The translations under genes and the position numbers were made by a program. A DNA stretch of 34,526 nt, taken from positions 1 through 34,526 of the forward strand of contig FTLJ01000554.1 in the NCBI GenBank assembly GCA_900155495.1. Reading direction: 5' to 3'. The notes beneath the pieces were generated by a model that saw nothing but the letters and a program-made list of their open reading frames with translations, searched no databases and had not been told where the DNA came from. This DNA is from Porogramme epimiltina. Lineage: Eukaryota > Basidiomycota > Agaricomycetes > Polyporales > Polyporaceae. Shown here piece after piece: positions 21,079-32,289 of this stretch (position 1 is the first letter of the stretch; every line of letters begins with the position of its first letter).

Positions 21079-24000
21079 TCACGACCGCTCGTGCTTCCGC
21101 GAAAACTTGGCGAGCATCCGCCGAGCAGCGCTGTACTCCGCGTCTTCGTCGCTCGAGTCCTCCCACACGTCCCGCGCCCCGCTCTCCTCTATCCGCGTTC
21201 CCCACCCGCCGCCGCCGCCACCGGCGGCGCCATTCTGCTGCGGTGAGTGAGCAGCGGCATGTGCGCCGGCGCGGGGATTCGCGTGCCCGTTGCCGGCGCC
21301 GCTCTTGTGGCCCCGCGCGGCTGACCAGGGCGCGTGACCGTCGTCCTCGTCCGTATCGTCGATTGCGGGTGGCGTCGCTGAGAAGGTAGGCGGAAGCGAC
21401 ATGCGCACGCTCTTTCGCCTCCTGGGGGGTTGTTGCTGCTGTGTCTGGTCCGTGCCATGATCCACTGACTCTGTTCCTGGACCGGTGTGCACAGTCGACT
21501 CGGTCGATTGGGACACCTCACTTCCGTCAATAGGTTGCGTGGGGACATCCGTCTGCAGTGGAGGCAAAGGAGGCATGGGTTTAGGTGACGCGCGCGGGGA
21601 AGAGGTCGCAGGTGGCATGTCAGGCGAGGAGGACGCTGGAGGCGTGTCTGGCGCGTCATCGAACATCTCGTGACCAGTCTCGTACGACGAGATCGACGAA
21701 ATATCGCTCTCGCGCCGCTTCATCGGCGGCGGCTCTGCCGTGAGCTGTTGCGTGATAATCGGGGCGATCCGGACGGTCGTCGCGGCTGACGAGAGGGGCG
21801 GCGCAGGTAGAGGGGCGGGAGCGGGAGCGGGCGAGGGCGTGCGGCTGGGGTTGCGCAGCGCGGAGCGCAGAGGCGTCTTCACCGGGTTTGGGAGGGGCTT
21901 AGAGCTGCTCGCGCCGGGCCTCGAGGAGAGCGGCAGGGAAGGTGCAGAGACGGAGCCGGAGAGAAGCAGCGAGTTCCTGTAGTTATTCTCCTCGCCTTGC
22001 TGCCCGTGCCTTGAACGCTCGCGAAGGGCGGGATCGCTGTCGTCTTGTGTCCGCGTAATGACGGGTACCTCGCCCCAACTATCGCGGATATTGACGCTCA
22101 CTGGGGGCGGGGCCTTGGGTACGACGAGCATCCGATTCGGGTCCTGCATCATGGCAGCTTGCCTGTTCAGCTTCGAGATGCCCTCAACGATGCTCATCAG
22201 GCTCGGCTCGCCGTTGGTGAGGGTCAATCGTGTATTCGGGGCGGAAGAGGAAGAGGAAACGGAGACCGAGGCAGTCCGCTTGTGGCCTGACGTAGCTTTC
22301 GGTGGTGGTGTGGGGTCAAGAGACACGACGCGCTTGCGCGGTAAGGAGTTCTGTCGCCCGAGGGCCGCCTGGGTGGCGGCAGCAGTGGACATCCGCGGCG
22401 GCGCACTGGCCGCGCTAACGGCCGACTGCTTCGACACCGACGAGTTGCGCGACAACGACGAGCCCTCCTCCGCGAGCACCGCCGCCACCGCCGGGGGCTT
22501 CTTCAGCCGACCAGACGTCTCCGCGACACGCACCGAGCCCCCCGCAGACGACTTGGACGCGCTGCGTTTCCGCCCGCTCTTCGCCCGCGCCTTGCTGATC
22601 GACTCCGTGACCGTGTCGCTCGCGTACCCCTTCTCGGTGTCGAGCGCCATGCGCGCGGCGGGCGGCGTCTGCACCGAGCCCCGCTTTGCCGCCCGCTTCC
22701 TGAGCCGCGCCATCTCGTCCTCTGCGGCGCCGGGGCGCGACTTTGTCGGCGAGTTTAAGAGGATGGGCTGGGGGACGTCGGTGCCACGCGTGAACAGGTG
22801 GGATGGCGGCGGCCCGTCGTCGTCTGAGCTGTCATCGCGGCGCGAGGAGGCGAGATTACGGTCTATACGCGTCTGCCAACGCTTTGACGGGGACCCGTTC
22901 GGGGAGCTTTCGGAATCCTTCCGCGAGCTGCCGACGTGGAAGAGCGCAGCCAAGCCACCGAGCACACCACGTCTCTTCGTTGGTGATTCCCGAGACTCTC
23001 GTAGAGAATATGAGGAAGGATTGGAAGGGAAGCCGGGGGGGTTTTTGGGCGTGCGGACGGAGAAAGAAATGTGGCGAGATGGAGGGGCGGAGGCGGAGGC
23101 AGGGATAGACCTCGGTTGTGTTCTGCCCTTGTTGAAACGGGGATTCTCGTGGACTTCGAGGTTCGCCTCCTCTTCCTCAACGCTGCTACCCCCAGTCTCT
23201 TCAGCGATCGTGTCCGGATGTGTAATGCCGTTTGGAACAGCGTGTTCTGAGATAGAATGTGCGGGGGGTATGTGGATGGTGTACGGTTTAGGGGTTGTAG
23301 GGATAGCTGTTGGGGACGATATGCGCCATGTTGGGTCGGCGAGGGTGCCGGGGGGTGACATGTGTCCGATTTGGGAGGCGGACTGGGAAGGTGCTATGGA
23401 GGAAATATCAGACACGTTCTCGAACGGGGGTAGGGGTTTGTGGAGGTATGGGTGCATCGAAGGGCTCCCTGCAACACGGCATTAGCGACTTTACGGATGA
23501 GTTAGGGCCAACGTAGCAGAAGGTCAGCGGTCAAGCAAGGAGTCGCTCCGATGCAACCATAGGTCGAAAGAATACGAAGTAAGAGCCAAGTGAAGTGAGA
23601 AACGCACCGTGACCGTTCGCCATCGGGGCGTCCAGGGTCTCCAGCGCCCGCATGCCCTCCTTGCCCATCTCGCCCCACTTCCACCCGCACTCGACCATAG
23701 CCTTGCATCGTGCTTGAAGGCCGGCTCGGATCGTGAACGTTCGGAAGGCGTTGAGCTCCAGCTCCTTCGCGGCGAGGTGCGCTTCGCATGCCTGCAGTTC
23801 GGCTTGCGCAGCAGATAGTTTGTGCCCTACTTGGACCTCTGGTTTCGACACGCTAAGGGATGAGCCTGACGCAGAGCCTCCGCCGAGAATGGAATCCCGT
23901 GTCGGCTTCTGCTGCTTGGACGCTTTGATGAGTCGGGTAACCCTGCACATAGAACTCTGTCAGCCACCTTGCCCCTCGCGGCAGCATCCCGAAACCCCTC

Positions 24001-24592
24001 CACCCTATTGCGCACGGGAGACATGGTCGTCACTGCACCAGAATTGCAATACAGCGTAGAAATTTCGCCAATTCATGACCATCCAGGGCGTCCGGATAGT
24101 CATCATATGCCCTGTGGACTCTTCAGGCACCCAGAAACCCTAGACAGCGCTCATCCAAAGGCCACAGTGCAGCTGACTTGCGAGGATCCGCGCCAACAGC
24201 ATAAGAAGAGACCCCCAGATTGTCCCAAGCCACACACCGAGGGCGGCAGCGTAGAGCAGCAAAGCCACAGAACGACAAAACACTCACAAAATCTCGCGGT
24301 CGCGCACGATGTTCCCCACGTCGTCCTCCATCGCCTTCAGCGCGAGCAGCTGCTCCTGCCACCGCTCCACGGCCGCCGCGTACCCGCGCAGCGCGTCGTC
24401 CGCGCCCGCGAGCGCGCCCGCGACGGCGACGATCACCTGCGACGCCGGCGGCGCCGACGCGGCAGCGTACGCGGAGAACGAGGCGAGCGACGCCCGCGAG
24501 TGCTCGAGCAGCACGGCGAGGTGCTTCCCGTAGTCCTTCTCGTGGGCGAGCAGGTTCGCGAGCAGGCGCGAGTCCGCCGGCCGGTGAACCAT
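21079..24592 (-). CDS. BAR-like helical domain protein with long disordered tail
   Basis: Three exons (24592-24288, 23942-23608, 23468-21079) with introns of 345 and 139 nt give 1009 aa in consistent phase. Residues 1-213 are helical with heptad-like spacing (LLANLLAHEKDYGKHLAVLL, WQEQLLALKAMEDDVGNI, LSAAQAELQACEAHLAAKEL, VECGWKWGEMGKEGMRALET). The order of helices resembles BAR/I-BAR-type membrane-curvature domains, such as the yeast Ivy1-like group. That is my best guess, not a motif match. Residues 214-1009 are Pro/Ser/Arg-rich, low-complexity and probably disordered, with many SP/TP sites and an acidic-plus-basic C-terminus (EDSSDEDAEYSAARR, then KFSRKHERS). A cytosolic scaffold at membranes would fit. 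No membrane segment is seen. The 345-nt first intron could hide a further small exon. Confidence 0.65.
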
Positions 24593-25701
24593 GCGGGCGC
24601 AACGGGACGCTGTCCGCGCGGGTTAGGGTGTTGGCTAGTGGTGTGGTGTTTGGGCGGAGGCGGGGACGGGATTTTGAACGGTGTCGGCGGGGGAGCGCCT
24701 GGTGGAGCGCTATGTCGTCAGTGCCGCTCGGGTACACCGCCTCTAGGGGGATAAACAGTTGGCGAGTCGGCGAGCTCGGTGTAAAGAACGGCGGGGGCGA
24801 GGGTGAGGTCGGCGGTGAGGAGGTGTGTCGCAGTAGAGTCGTGGTTGATGAAAAGGAGGCTCACTCGACGCTGCCCGCCGGCGCCGCTGCGCACGCAAGG
24901 CGGAACGCCCATATTCGGCAACAGGTGATTTCGCAGTTCCGCTTGCGTTGCCGCTGCTTTGGAAAGTTCACCGAATAAGGTCACGCAATAAGCAGACTCA
25001 TAGAAGGTAGACGAAGGTCGAACACAGATTTTATTATTATATGATTTTATGGAGCGGCAGCGCCAGCAGAGAAAAGCCGGACGCTGCACTGCACAACAGG
25101 CAGATGGTATGGGGGTGTCGCGTAACGTATCGTAGGTGCGTGAAGGTCGGTGAGATGGGCGATGGGTAGGGGGGAAGTGATTTACAGGGGTGGCGAGAAG
25201 GTTACAAGTAAGGGGGAGTTCGGAGCCGACGGGATAGGAAGAGGAGACGGGGGGGAGGTAGGAGGATGCGTGGACGAGGTACTATATAACAGATGGAAAC
25301 ACTGCTTCTACGGGCGGGCGGTATGCAAAAAAATAGGTGTAAGTATAAACAAGTGAACAGAGCCAGCAGCAACAGCAGCAGGGAGGCGGGTGCGAGTACT
25401 GAGCGGAGCAGCGACGACCGGCGACCGCGAGGTCACACACTTAAACCACGAAGTGTCTGGTTCCAGCCGTAAGGTCCCGTGCAGCGGCGCAATAAAACAA
25501 ACCGCGCACGCTGCGAGTTCAATTTCGAATGCAACGTCGGGCGCCGGATCGAGCATCGACGGCGAGAAGCAAGGGCGAGCGAGCGAACGGGCTGCGCACC
25601 GAAGGCGAAGGCGAGGGCGAGAGCAAAGGCGAAGACGAAGACGAAGGCGAAGCGGCGACAAGCCTCCACGCAACAGCGCGGCGCGGCCCAACGCAAACCC
25701 C
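24593..25701. other. Intergenic between the BAR-like and membrane-protein genes
   Basis: No supported gene. It contains the 5' region of the BAR-like gene and the 3' UTR of the large membrane protein gene. An AT-rich patch near 25019-25050 is the most terminator-like segment, but I cannot assign it. Confidence 0.35.
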
Positions 25702-28700
25702 TCACATGGGGTGCATGTCCGCGCCGTGCGTCGCATAGTGGTCCACCGTGCCCCACGTCCGCTGCGTCTGCCCCGAGCTGCTCGTCGTGTCCTCGCGCGA
25801 CGTCGGCGCCGTGATGAACGACTGCGGCGCCGTGCTCACGTCCGGCATGCTCTCCAGCCCGTGCGCGAGGCCGCCCACGCCGGGCACGCCCAGCAGCTGC
25901 AGCCCCGCACCCGCCTCGCGCCCCGCGATCGGCACGCCCCCGCGCTCCGTCACCGCGCTGATCTCCGACGGCGCCTCGCGCGAGATCGTCGACCGCGCAG
26001 AGTGCAGCTCCTGCTCCGAGCTCGTCGCGCCCTCCTCCACGCCCGGCAGCATCTCCTCTTCCACTCCTTCCGTCTCCACCGCAAGCTCGGGCGCCGCGGC
26101 GCGCACGCGTGTCGCGTCCTCGGGGCCGTCCGACATGTCGTCCACGCCCTCCTCCGCGCGCCACTGCTCGCGCAGCGGGTGCCCAAACGTGTGGTTCTCG
26201 GGGGAGCTCAGCACCGCCTCGGACGACGTCGACGCGTACGGCGAGTCGCCCAGGCGCCGCGGCGCGTGCTGCAGCGAGTTCGCGCGCGAGCGCACGAGCT
26301 CGATCGACGAGCGCGACGCCGCCCCGAGCGAGTGGATCAGCGACTGCGCGCGCGAGCGCGCCGCGTCCGACAGCGACGCCGTCGAGTTCGTCCGCGACCG
26401 CGAGTGCGAGTGCGAGCGGGAGCCGCCGGAATGCGACTGGGACGCGGCGGAGCCGGAGCGCGAGCCGTTCGAGCGGCGGTGCAGCGAGAGCGCGCTCGCG
26501 CGGTGCCGGAGGTTCGCGAGCGACGTGCGCGGGCTCGGCGCGGCGCTGAGCAGCCCGACGCTGTCCTGGCGCTCCGCCTCCTCGATCGAGCCCTCCGCCT
26601 CGGGCACGTCCATGAGCGACTCGTCGTGCTCGTACTCCCGCTCGTCGTCGTCGTCGTCGTCTTCGCCGGACTCGAAGGAGCCGATCGGGATCGGGCCGAA
26701 GGTCGCAGACGGGTCAGTGACCATGCTCTCCGTGCGCGTGCGCGCGCGCGGGCGGCCGCCGGGGAACACGACGGGCGAGGGCGAGCCGGGGGACGCGGGG
26801 ACAGTGCCCGCGCGGGCGCGGCGGTGCGTCTGCTGGGCCTGGGGGTGGCGTGGGGGCATGGGGATGACGGAGCCGCTGAAGCTCGAGTGGAGCGGGCTGA
26901 CGTTCGAGCTCGTGTTCGAGCGCGGCGAGTGCGAGTCGGACGACTCCATGTTGCCCGTCGACTGCGTCGAGCGCGAGTGGCGCGTCGAGCGCGACTGCGT
27001 CGAGCGCGACTGCACCGAGTGCGGCGTCGAGTGCGTCTGCGGGCTCATGTGCGACGCGGACGACATGCTCCCCCGCGGCCGCCGGAACTGGAACGGGTAG
27101 CGCGACGCGACGGGCCGGCCGAGGCTCGACATCGACCCGGACGTGCGCCGCTCCGACGACGGGACCTCGCTCTCGCCCTCTTCTTCTTCCTCTTCTTCCA
27201 GCTCCTCCTCCTCCTCGCCCTCCTCCCCCTCGGCATACGCCTCCTCCCCCTCCCGGTGCGCCCCCTCCGCCTCCGCCTCGACCTCCTTCTCGTCGATCGC
27301 CGGCGACGGCGGGAACGGCACGACGTCCTCGGACGAGATCTGCGCGCCGTAGCCCGTGAACGGATACGGCAGCTTCATCAGCGGGCCCGACGGGTCCGCC
27401 GCGGGCTGCTTCTCCCGCGGCGACTGCGCGGCCGGCGGCGGCGGCGGGACCAGCGTGGACATTTGCGACGCCTCCGCCGGCGGCGCGGCGCGCAGCTCGG
27501 GCGTGTGCCGCGGGCTCTCGAACAGCTCGTCGGACAGGATAGGGCGGCGCGCGGGCGCGGGCGACGACGGCAGCCCCACAGCGGCAAAGATGCGCTCGAG
27601 GCCCTCGTACGCGACCGCCGGCGGCTCCAGCTGCGACGACTCGCGCTGCTTCCCAGCGGCGGCGGCGCCACCCTCCTTGCCCGGCCCGGGCGACGCAGCA
27701 GAGGCGGTAGGGGGCTTGTTCGTGAGGCAAAAGTCGTGCGCGTCCTTGACGCGCAGGATCGTGCACTCCTTCCACGACCACGGGAGCGTGTCAAAGTCGG
27801 ACGCGTTGTCGCGCAGCGCCGCGGCCGCCTTCTCCGCGTCCTCCTCCTCCCAGCGGTAGCGCGGCCCGCACAGGCCCGCGCAGCCCTGCCCGCTCAGGAT
27901 CCAGAGGCCGACCCTGCAGCGCAGAAGGAACGGCGTCAGCAGCGAGCCGGGAGTGTGTAAAAAGGGGAGAAGGAGACGCGACGTACCAGCTGAACAAAAG
28001 GACGAGGATGCGCCACGCCGTCCAGGCGGCGTTGGCGACGAGCACGCCGCGCGCGTAGTCGGTGAGCGTGCCGTCCGCGGCGCGGAAGAACGTGCCGTCG
28101 CGGCGGGCGACGCCCGCGTCGCCGAGGGCCACCGCCCCGGGGTCCGGCGAGGAGAACGAGAACAGGAGCGCGAGGCAGAGCCCCGCGCGCGGGAGGAGCA
28201 GCGCGACCGTCGGCAGGTTCTGCCCGTAAAAGTAGAACGTCTCCGCGAGCCCGTCGAGCGCGCTCCCGTGCTCGCCGCGGAACGCGGAGAAGCGGACGTG
28301 GTACATGAAGCAGAAGTTCACGTACGACGACATCGCCGCGAAGTTGAAGGCCGGAGATGAAAAGTAGATCGGGAGTATCAGGGGGCGCTCTAGAATCGCG
28401 GGGCCGTCAGTGGCCGTTTACGAGAACGCTGATGGCGAAGCGCAGAACAGAGAACAGGGAGGGAAGGCACTCACTGACGCGCCACCGGCGAACGAAAGAG
28501 TACACCAGTTCGTAGACTGCGCAGACTACAAAGATCCAGGCGACCCAGCAGGCGATGTACGCCGCGGCGCCTAAAGCCCAGTTGCGGCCGGAGCCGGGGA
28601 CGCCGGGGGCCTCAGGGTTCGGGAACCGCGCAACTCTGACGCAGGAACGGGCTCAATAGCGGTTAAAATGAGCGGAGCTAGGGGGCGGGACTCACGAGAG

Positions 28701-29357
28701 CAAAATGAATACAGCGTTGAAGTCGAAGAAGGTTTGCAAGGGGACGTGGGCGAAGACGAAGAGGGGGAAGAGGTAGTACCAGAGCTGCATCTTCCACGAC
28801 GGGCTCCGGAGGAGCTCGAGGTGCAGCGAGGGCGTCTTGAACCGCGGGCGGGGCAGCTGGCCTTCGGCGCCCGCGCCCGACGACGAGAACAGCGTCGGCG
28901 TCAGCGCGGCGCTCGTCGCGCGCGACCACGCCCGCGCGTGGCCGCCGGCGCCCGAGAACGCGCGCGACTGGTCCGTGGGCTCCCGCCGCGCGTCCTTCTC
29001 CGCCTGGCTCTGGAGAGAGACGATGCGCACCGATCGGGGCGTGGGCTTCCGGCCGACGGAGATGGGCTCGGGCTCGTGGCTGGGGCCTGCCTCGCTGTAC
29101 ATCCCCACAACCGAGGATTGGATGGTGGAATGGGGGGCGGGGCCGGGGGGACGCCTGGGGAGCCACGACGGATAGCCTTCCGAGGAGGAAGAGAGGCCGC
29201 GAGGGGATTGGGGGGAGGACGACTGGCCTTCGGATGCGGGAGATGGTCCGTGCGCGAGGTTCGCCGACGGGTCCGTGTTACCCGATGAGCTGCGCCTCGA
29301 GGCAGACTTTGGCGAGGGTGATTCGGGCGTGGATGAATCGTACTGTTGTCGTGACAT
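25702..29357 (-). CDS. Multi-pass membrane protein with long Ser/acidic tail, uncharacterised
   Basis: Four exons (29357-28696, 28635-28475, 28389-27987, 27913-25702) with introns of 60, 85 and 73 nt give 1145 aa; all phases close. Residues 1 to about 190 are Ser/Pro-rich and presumably cytosolic. Five or six membrane segments follow (about 195-415): YYLFPLFVFAHVPLQTFF, AAYIACWVAWIFVVCAVYEL, FAAMSSYVNFCFMYHV, LPTVALLLPRAGLCLALLF, WRILVLLFSWVGLWILSG. Next comes a Cys-containing motif, SGQGCAGLCGPRYRWEEEDAE. The tail (about 430-1145) is low-complexity: a Glu-rich run near 636-655, Ser/Arg/Thr repeats (STQSRSTRHSRSTQS), an Asp run near 827 and many SP/SR pairs. I recall similar architecture in other basidiomycetes, always unnamed. 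No transporter or channel signature is seen, and no function is claimed. A very long antisense open frame covers exon 4. Confidence 0.75.
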
Positions 29358-29724
29358 AGCCGTGGGCCAAGGGGAGAACCATGCAAGGTCAGCAGATTAG
29401 CCAGACGTCGTGGAGGGGTCCAAGGAGATTAGATGCGGTTTCGCGAGGAGGAGGAGGGGGGCGGGGGCAGCGTGGCGGAACAGCACGGCGAGCTGGACAC
29501 AGGCTCCTTGGTGCTACTGCTGCTCGTCGAAGGCCGTGAACGCGAGGGCCTCGTGTTATGACGGCGGGGCAGCCTCGTGTTGAGCGAGCAGGGAAAGAGG
29601 ACGCGCGAGGGAATTCGAACGGCGGGCGCGCGTCTTCAGGCGCCCCAAGCATCAAACACTTACCGGATGCGGCAGGTGAGCGTTAGCCGGCCGGGATTTG
29701 CTTCCGCGTGCCTGGCAGCCGGCA
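29358..29724. other. Upstream region of the large membrane protein gene
   Basis: GC-rich sequence with no supported gene. Presumed 5' UTR and promoter for the gene starting at 29357 on the minus strand. Confidence 0.35.
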
Positions 29725-30560
29725 CTAGTCCTCGTTCTCTTCCGTTCCGTCGCGCTGGCAGTCTTCCTCGGGTTTGTGTTGGGGTATAGGGGTTTCAGGG
29801 CGTCGAGCAGGATGAAACGAGCGTAAGAGTTGATGCCGCCAGGACGGGCACAAGGAGCGAGGTGTCAGGCCCTCTGAGGGGCTGTCAAGGTGGTGGTATA
29901 AAGTCAAGGTGAGCAGCTCGCGCTCCGCGGAATTTTCGTTGCCATGTGAATCGTGTACGTACTCACTCTCTATTTCGCACAGCAGGTCCTTCCAGTGTCC
30001 ATTTTGGGGAGCCCCTTTGGCCGCTGGTTGGCTGCTGGTGATGGTCGACAGACGGCGTACGTATGTCTCCGGAGTCTTATTTCTACGTCGCCAGTAACGA
30101 CGGGCGCGTTGGGACGAGCGAGAACAAGATGTTTGCACCCGCGCGGCGGATCAACACAGCCTTGAAGGCGACGGTGGTGCTCGAGAGTCGAGAACTGGTC
30201 GAGTTGTGCGACCGACGCGCACGGAGGTTCGTGGAATCGTTCCTGGACCCTGCCCGGAGGCACTGTATCGACGTGAGCAGCGCTCTATCTCGCCTATTAC
30301 CCGTCGACTAACCGTTGGACGACAGCACTGCGTTGACACGGTTCCGTATCGACTTCATAAACCGGCATGTGCATAATGCTTTGTCTGCCAGACGATTCGT
30401 GTTGATTATTCTTCCCCACATCAGGCTCCAGATAGCGTTTGCCTCTGCAACACTGACGTCACCGTCTCGGTCCCGAACAACGAAACCCACTTACTTTGAA
30501 CAGACGTGCATACTCACCCTTAAAGTCAACGACCTCGTCAGTCAATCCGCCTCCCAAACA
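29725..30560 (-). CDS. Ambiguous locus, possible spliced gene of unknown type
   Basis: On the minus strand several open blocks are linked by good splice signals. A donor AAGG|GTGAGT pairs with TTGCAG (intron 30517-30445, 73 nt) and AACG|GTTAGT pairs with GGGCAG (30312-30250, 63 nt), both keeping phase. The blocks encode, for example, ANAIWSLMWGRIINTNR, CRFMKSIRNRVNAVLSSNG and, further on, NGHWKDLLCEIE, the last followed by a GTGAGT donor. The frame could end at TAG 29725-29727. I found no start codon and no convincing join around 30130-30085. On the other strand, 30063-30311 is an 82-codon ATG frame (MSPESYFYVASNDGR) with GC-ending codons that is equally protein-like. I recognise neither. Only one of the two, or neither, may be real. 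Confidence 0.25.
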
Positions 30561-31103
30561 AGTCCTGTTTCTTCCTCATCCCACTGTCCTTGTCCCTCCG
30601 CGATCGCTAACAGCATCTCCGCCAGTGGACTCCGATAGCAGGGTCTTGATATAAAGGCGCGTCTTGCAGATTGGCCTCTGGAGGGAGTACACACAGAGCA
30701 GACAGGCCAGGAAGGGGGAGGGGAAGGAGATGATGGTTCAAGTCAAGGAGGCAGCCAGGAGATACACCGACGCGCCTCGGAGCTCGGACGATCGCGATAC
30801 GACGATCCTGCGACCGCTGTCAAGACTCAAGACACGGAAGTCCCGGATGACATCATCCCCGACCGTGCGGCGCGCCACAACAATGCTGGACGCCCTTCCG
30901 AGCCTGAGCACGCTTCGAACGCCCTCGGGAGCTTTATACTGTTGAGCTGGTATCTCGACAGGTAGACGCAGTGGAACGACGCGGCTTTAACGCGCTCATT
31001 TGGCCATGGATGCCTTTGGGTAGGGCGGTGCGGGCGGGCACTGCATGCTCATACAGCTAATACACCCGCGCCGGGCCGGGAGAGGTATGGGGAACGCGCT
31101 TCG
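30561..31103. other. Intergenic, no gene seen
   Basis: No motif-bearing frame. On the minus strand a CAGTATAAAGC motif near 30933-30943 and CTTTATATC near 30649-30657 are TATA-like and could serve a minus-strand gene at 29725-30560, if that exists. Confidence 0.3.
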
Positions 31104-31818
31104 TCATAGGTAGTCGAAACAATGAAACAACAGTACAATCCCGAACACGCCCACGCCCAACACGGAAAGCTTCGTGCCCGCCGCCGTCTCTATCGAGTGC
31201 GCGCTGTCCGCGCCGTCCTCGCTCGCGACCCGCCGTACAAAACGGCGTCGCGTCCGCGGCCTTGTTAACCTATCGTATTGAGGCTCGAGTACCCCCTCAC
31301 CCTCATCCTCATTCTCATGATTGCTTTCGTCTTCATCGTCATCGTCATCCTCGTCGTCGTAGTCGTAGTCGTACAAAACATCACCCTCATCTCGCGCGCC
31401 ACCGCGAGGCGGGCCGCGCGCCGCGGCGGGGTCGAGCGGATAAACATAACCCCCGCCATCACGCTCTTGGCGGCCGACCTGAACCTGTTCGATCGACGGC
31501 GCGGCGCGTCAGCTTCCCGCGTCCGCGATCGCGTCAGGTCATTTTGCGCACCGTATGTCGCCATTTGGCGGGCTCGGAGGATGGAATGGCATAGGAGGCG
31601 GTGGAGGGCGCGGGGAGGGCTGCGAGAGGTGCGGCGGGGAGTGGTAGGAGGAGGTGTGGGGGCCGCGCGGAGAGGGCTTCCTGCTGCTCCGCGCCGTCCT
31701 GCGTGAGTGCGAATCTGTGAGCGCGCGCCCTCCGGGTCTGTGAAGAAGGGTGTAAGGACGCACTATATGTACGCTTTCTATTCGCGAATAAGGCACGTTC
31801 GCAGGAGCGGCGGCACAT
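31104..31818 (-). CDS. Probable tail-anchored membrane protein with acidic low-complexity region
   Basis: The C-terminal part is the best supported: an acidic run (YDYDYDDEDDDDDEDESNH), a basic patch (RPRTRRRFVRR) and a final hydrophobic stretch, LSVLGVGVFGIVLLFHCFDYL, directly before the stop (31104-31106). This layout suits a tail-anchored ER or outer-membrane protein. Upstream, a GT-AG intron (31551-31485, 67 nt, acceptor AACAG) joins in phase to an exon ending SSEPAKWRHT, giving RHTVQVGRQERDGGGYVYPL. The N-terminus is uncertain: ATG 31818 is the first in-frame ATG, but an acceptor-like CACTCACGCAG near 31702 suggests a first exon further upstream. An alternative acceptor 6 nt on (GTTCAG) would drop two residues. 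I do not recognise the family. Confidence 0.45.
31335..31377 (-). repeat. GAC/GAT-type triplet repeat coding for acidic run
   Basis: Imperfect repetition of GAC, TAC, GAG and GAT codons on the minus strand, encoding the Asp/Tyr/Glu run of the tail-anchored protein. Likely length-variable between strains. Confidence 0.5.
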
Positions 31819-32256
31819 ACTATAGATCCCATAAAACCCCATGTCAGCAAAATCACAGCACGGAGTTGATACGCCCGCGAAAGCCCCACTCACCGCGCAG
31901 AAGGACCAACAGGGGCACCAAGACAAGGCAGTCGAACAGATGCATCTCTACGTCCGCCGGAGGAAGTTGACTTCGACGCCCGACGTCGACACCGCGCTCT
32001 ATAAGGCGCGACGGCGTGAAGCCCCCGATCGACACTCGGCGGGAGTCGAGGCTGGAGCGACGAGCGCAACGGGGGACGCGCCGCCAGGAACGAGGGTCGT
32101 CCGCGCACGGGCTCTCCACGGGCGCGGGTGGGGCGCGCGCTCACAGGACGCAGTGCGCGGGTTGGGGGCGTGGAGGAGAGGCAGGAAGGGGAGAGATAGC
32201 AGCACCGCACCCCAAGCAGTATATATGCGCACGCACGCGCGCCGGGCACACACGCA

Positions 32257-32289
32257 GCGGGCGGGCGGGGGCGTCCTCCGCCCGCCCGC
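32257..32289 (+). repeat. GC hairpin with 12-bp perfect stem
   Basis: GCGGGCGGGCGG at 32257-32268 is exactly complementary to CCGCCCGCCCGC at 32278-32289, with a 9-nt loop. It may block polymerases or be an SP1/Mig-like binding cluster; function not known. Confidence 0.55.

Noticed and set aside
22058..23485. 475-codon plus-strand open frame
   Set aside because: It is antisense to the BAR-like gene, whose three-exon structure keeps phase. The plus frame has no start context, domain or splice support and is explained by GC-biased codons.
25390..27960. 856-codon plus-strand frame rich in Arg/Ala
   Set aside because: It is antisense to the tail exon of the membrane protein. The Arg/Ala/Val-rich composition is what a shifted GC-rich frame gives, and the minus-strand gene has coherent membrane helices and introns.
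30430..30490. EF-hand-like loop (DRDGDVSVAE) on the minus strand
   Set aside because: It falls inside the best intron (30517-30445), is preceded by an in-frame stop, and lacks the Glu at loop position 12. Probably chance.
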